Assembly (NCBI GenBank): GCA_030068145.1
Contig: JAPJBO010000744.1
Span: 1-64,000 of the forward strand
Direction: 5' to 3'
Source of the DNA: Diplonema papillatum
Lineage: Eukaryota > Euglenozoa > Diplonemea > Diplonemida > Diplonemidae
DNA: 64,000 nucleotides
Under the pieces are notes generated by a model. The model searched no databases, had not been told where the DNA came from, and saw only the letters and a list, made by a program, of their open reading frames with translations. The translations under genes and the position numbers were made by a program. Positions within the stretch are counted from its first letter, which is position 1; each line of letters begins with the position of its first letter. Shown in pieces: positions 62,301 to 64,000 of this stretch.

Positions 62301-63183
62301 AACTACAATCTTAGTTACCTGTGTAACTCGAGCGAGTGCATGCCTGGAGTTTCATTCTGCGATTGACTCACTCTAGTGATTAGCGTTCTTGCCTTACGAA
62401 TAAGTACGATACAGTCTCTCTCACTCGCCAGTCTTTGATTAATGCGTGGTTAGCCGCTGTGTCCTATCATCATCACACTAGTTGCTTTCCCTTGCGCCGT
62501 GTTCTTTCCAGTTTGGCACGGCAATCGCAACAAAAGAGAATGGCAGAAATCGGAATACACATAGCAAGAAGGCGACTTTTGTGGGGTTTTTCTTCATTTT
62601 CATCCAGGGTAGTAGTTCAGACGTTCCAGGGGTTTGCAGATATTGACCGTTTGCAGGGGGGTTGCTCTGAGGCGGGTTGGTCAGCGCTTTCGGTGGCTCG
62701 GGGCTGACACACCGCAACTTTGTCCAAAAGGTAACCGCGGCTTGTATCACAAGGGTCTGCCCTCCAACACCCCCGCGCGCCGTGTAAATACCACCCCCCC
62801 CACCTATCTTTCCTGGAAATGCTGTGTTTTGCGTTTTTTCGACGATTTTTTTTTTACTTTTTCCCCGGTCAACCCCGGTTTGCAGATTTAGACCGTTTGG
62901 TCTGAATCTGCAACGTAAACTAATCCTCTGATTTTTTATCTCTTTTTTTTTTTCGCTCTTTCTCTTCACTCTCCGGCTCTAGGAAGTAGCTTGGATCCCG
63001 AACGCAACGGAAAACGCCTACCAAAGGCCGTACCAAGGCATGTTTGTGGGTGTTGCTCGTGGTACTTGGCTGTGGAAACTGTGTAAAGTGCGCGGGGGTT
63101 TCGGACGGAATTCCCCCCCCCCCCGCCCCCCGGACAGCATGGGTCTAAATAAGGATTCGGGCCCGGCATCCGGCGTCAGGCTA
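62301..63183. other. Unassigned stretch
   Basis: No gene or known repeat. TTTGCAGAT and GACCGTTTG motifs are repeated at 62634 and 62880. If the Ser/Pro-rich gene starts nearby, its first exon is not visible here. Confidence 0.4.
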
Positions 63184-63625
63184 TTTTTAGAGTGAAAGTT
63201 ATTTTTCTGGGGGGTTTTCAGTGTGTGGGGTACGTAGAGTTTCCGAAAACCTGCAAAGTGTCGCCAATTTTTCTTCTCGTGAAACTGGTTCTTGAGGCCC
63301 ATTACATTGACGTCAAATTTGGCCCGTTACATTGATCATATGGGGGGGGGTGGCGTCCGGCGTAGCCGTATTAAGACCCATGCCGGAGAGTGTGGCAGCA
63401 CGCGCATATCTCTCGGGCTCTCTCGTCTGCACCGCCACCCAATAATTCAGAGTGAAAGATTTCACTCCAAAGACTTTTTTTGCATGGATGTTTGCAACTT
63501 TGCATTGGCTCTCTGCATCGGGCACACATGAAGCTACTTCTCGGGAGTCCAGCTCCGCCTGAGACGGGAAACAGACTAAACAGAACAAAGGTAAGAACAG
63601 AAATAGACCACACAACTCCGGGATA
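63184..63625. other. R1 end fragments and unassigned sequence
   Basis: TTTTTAGAGTGAAAGTT at 63183 and AGAGTGAAAGATTTCACTC at 63450 are isolated R1-terminus pieces, the second a small palindrome. A G run is at 63340. No gene. Confidence 0.5.
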
Positions 63626-63842
63626 TTTTTTGTATAAGCACCTGCTTTGTAGGAAATACTTGAGGAGAGGCTGCCAGCTGCAAAAGATCAGAGGAGGTAA
63701 ATGTGCTGTAGCCCACACGAAACACAGGTAAATCTGGGTTCAGTGGCGGGCGTAAGCGTTCGACAAAAAAATACCCACTTTGGAGTTGTATTGTTTTCAG
63801 CCCCTCCTTCGAAGTAAGCACGAGGCAGCCCCTTGAGTATTT
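63626..63842 (-). mobile_element. M1 MITE, complete copy, reversed
   Basis: GTATAAGCACCTGCTTTGTAG and AAATACTTGAGGAG at the left, GGCAGCCCCTTGAGTATTTT at the right; the reverse of the other M1 copies. Confidence 0.92.
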
Positions 63843-64000
63843 TCTTTGTTTTCCCCCCCTTTTTCTTTTCCTTTACCAGGGTATCAGTTTGTCCGCATTT
63901 CTCGATTCCCAACATTGCGGACAGCCGTTGCAGCGGCGGTTTTCCTGTGCACACGCATGCACTGGATGGGTCCACATGCACACGCTGCACATCGTCTGGA
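63843..64000. other. Unassigned window edge
   Basis: T-rich then GC-rich; nothing recognised. Confidence 0.4.

Noticed and set aside
60878..62314. Plus-strand 478-codon ORF over the 655-bp array
   Set aside because: Hydrophobic low-information shadow; the Ser/Pro/basic protein on the minus strand matches the single-copy exon at 59016-60156.
1..64000. tRNA, 5S, snRNA and spliced-leader genes
   Set aside because: Scanned by eye for B-box and conserved snRNA motifs; the only GTTCGATTCC found is part of the 18S fragment. tRNAscan-SE and Infernal runs would be decisive.

Overview
The window is a repeat-dense piece of a nuclear genome from a unicellular eukaryote. The evidence is spliceosomal introns (GTATGY, GTGCGC or GTAAGG donors, CAG acceptors, one CTAAC branch site), eukaryotic rRNA fragments, and two host gene families: a soluble-type adenylyl cyclase and a diacylglycerol lipase. 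The lineage cannot be fixed. The 18S 3' end has the GCTGTAGGTGAACCTGCAGC form of the last helix, which to my knowledge occurs in several divergent protist groups such as Euglenozoa and some Amoebozoa. I do not name a species.

Layout. 1-4.3 kb: simple repeats, a 45-bp minisatellite, a reversed 18S 5' fragment and MITEs. 4.5-5.8 kb: the first two exons of a diacylglycerol lipase gene (minus), split by an intron carrying a MITE. 6-13.5 kb: decayed repeats. 13.5-17.9 kb: one uninterrupted minus-strand ORF of 1456 codons joining a Penelope-like reverse transcriptase to two USP-type deubiquitinase domains, each followed by a pair of zinc fingers. This is the most unusual object here. 19-23.6 kb: a divergent rDNA stretch (18S 3' end, ITS1, 5.8S-like) interrupted by a complete hAT transposon with perfect 8-bp target duplications. 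23.7-33.7 kb: tandem repeats, MITEs, an inverted 18S fragment, a satellite and a 28S domain V fragment.

34-56.6 kb: a soluble adenylyl cyclase gene on the minus strand. Exons 1 (51353-56582), 2 (47974-50010) and 3 (42723-42835) join with matching phases. Candidate exons 4-6 lie at 36.2, 35.2 and 34.0-34.4 kb. Its introns are full of mobile elements; the exon 2-3 intron is almost filled by an antisense two-gene element (ORFs of 317 and 786 codons) bounded by 28-bp direct repeats. 56.3-62.3 kb: three separate tandem-duplication arrays, covering the cyclase promoter and first codons, and two exon segments of an upstream Ser/Pro-rich gene. 62.3-64 kb: low-information sequence and one more MITE.

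Repeat families named below. R1: core GTCTCCGG(G/T)TGACC, often beginning TTTAGAGTTAAAGTTCGC. M1: about 220 bp, ends AATACTCGAGGGGCTGCC. M2: about 250-300 bp, related ends AATACTCGACGCAGC. M3: ends TGAGCCGGTCC. M4: G-run plus TCGGATAATAACA ends. U489: a 489-bp unit bounded by G-runs. R4: a roughly 400-bp dispersed repeat. L: dispersed coding fragments of a basic, retroelement-like protein. All identifications come from reading the sequence; no database search was run.
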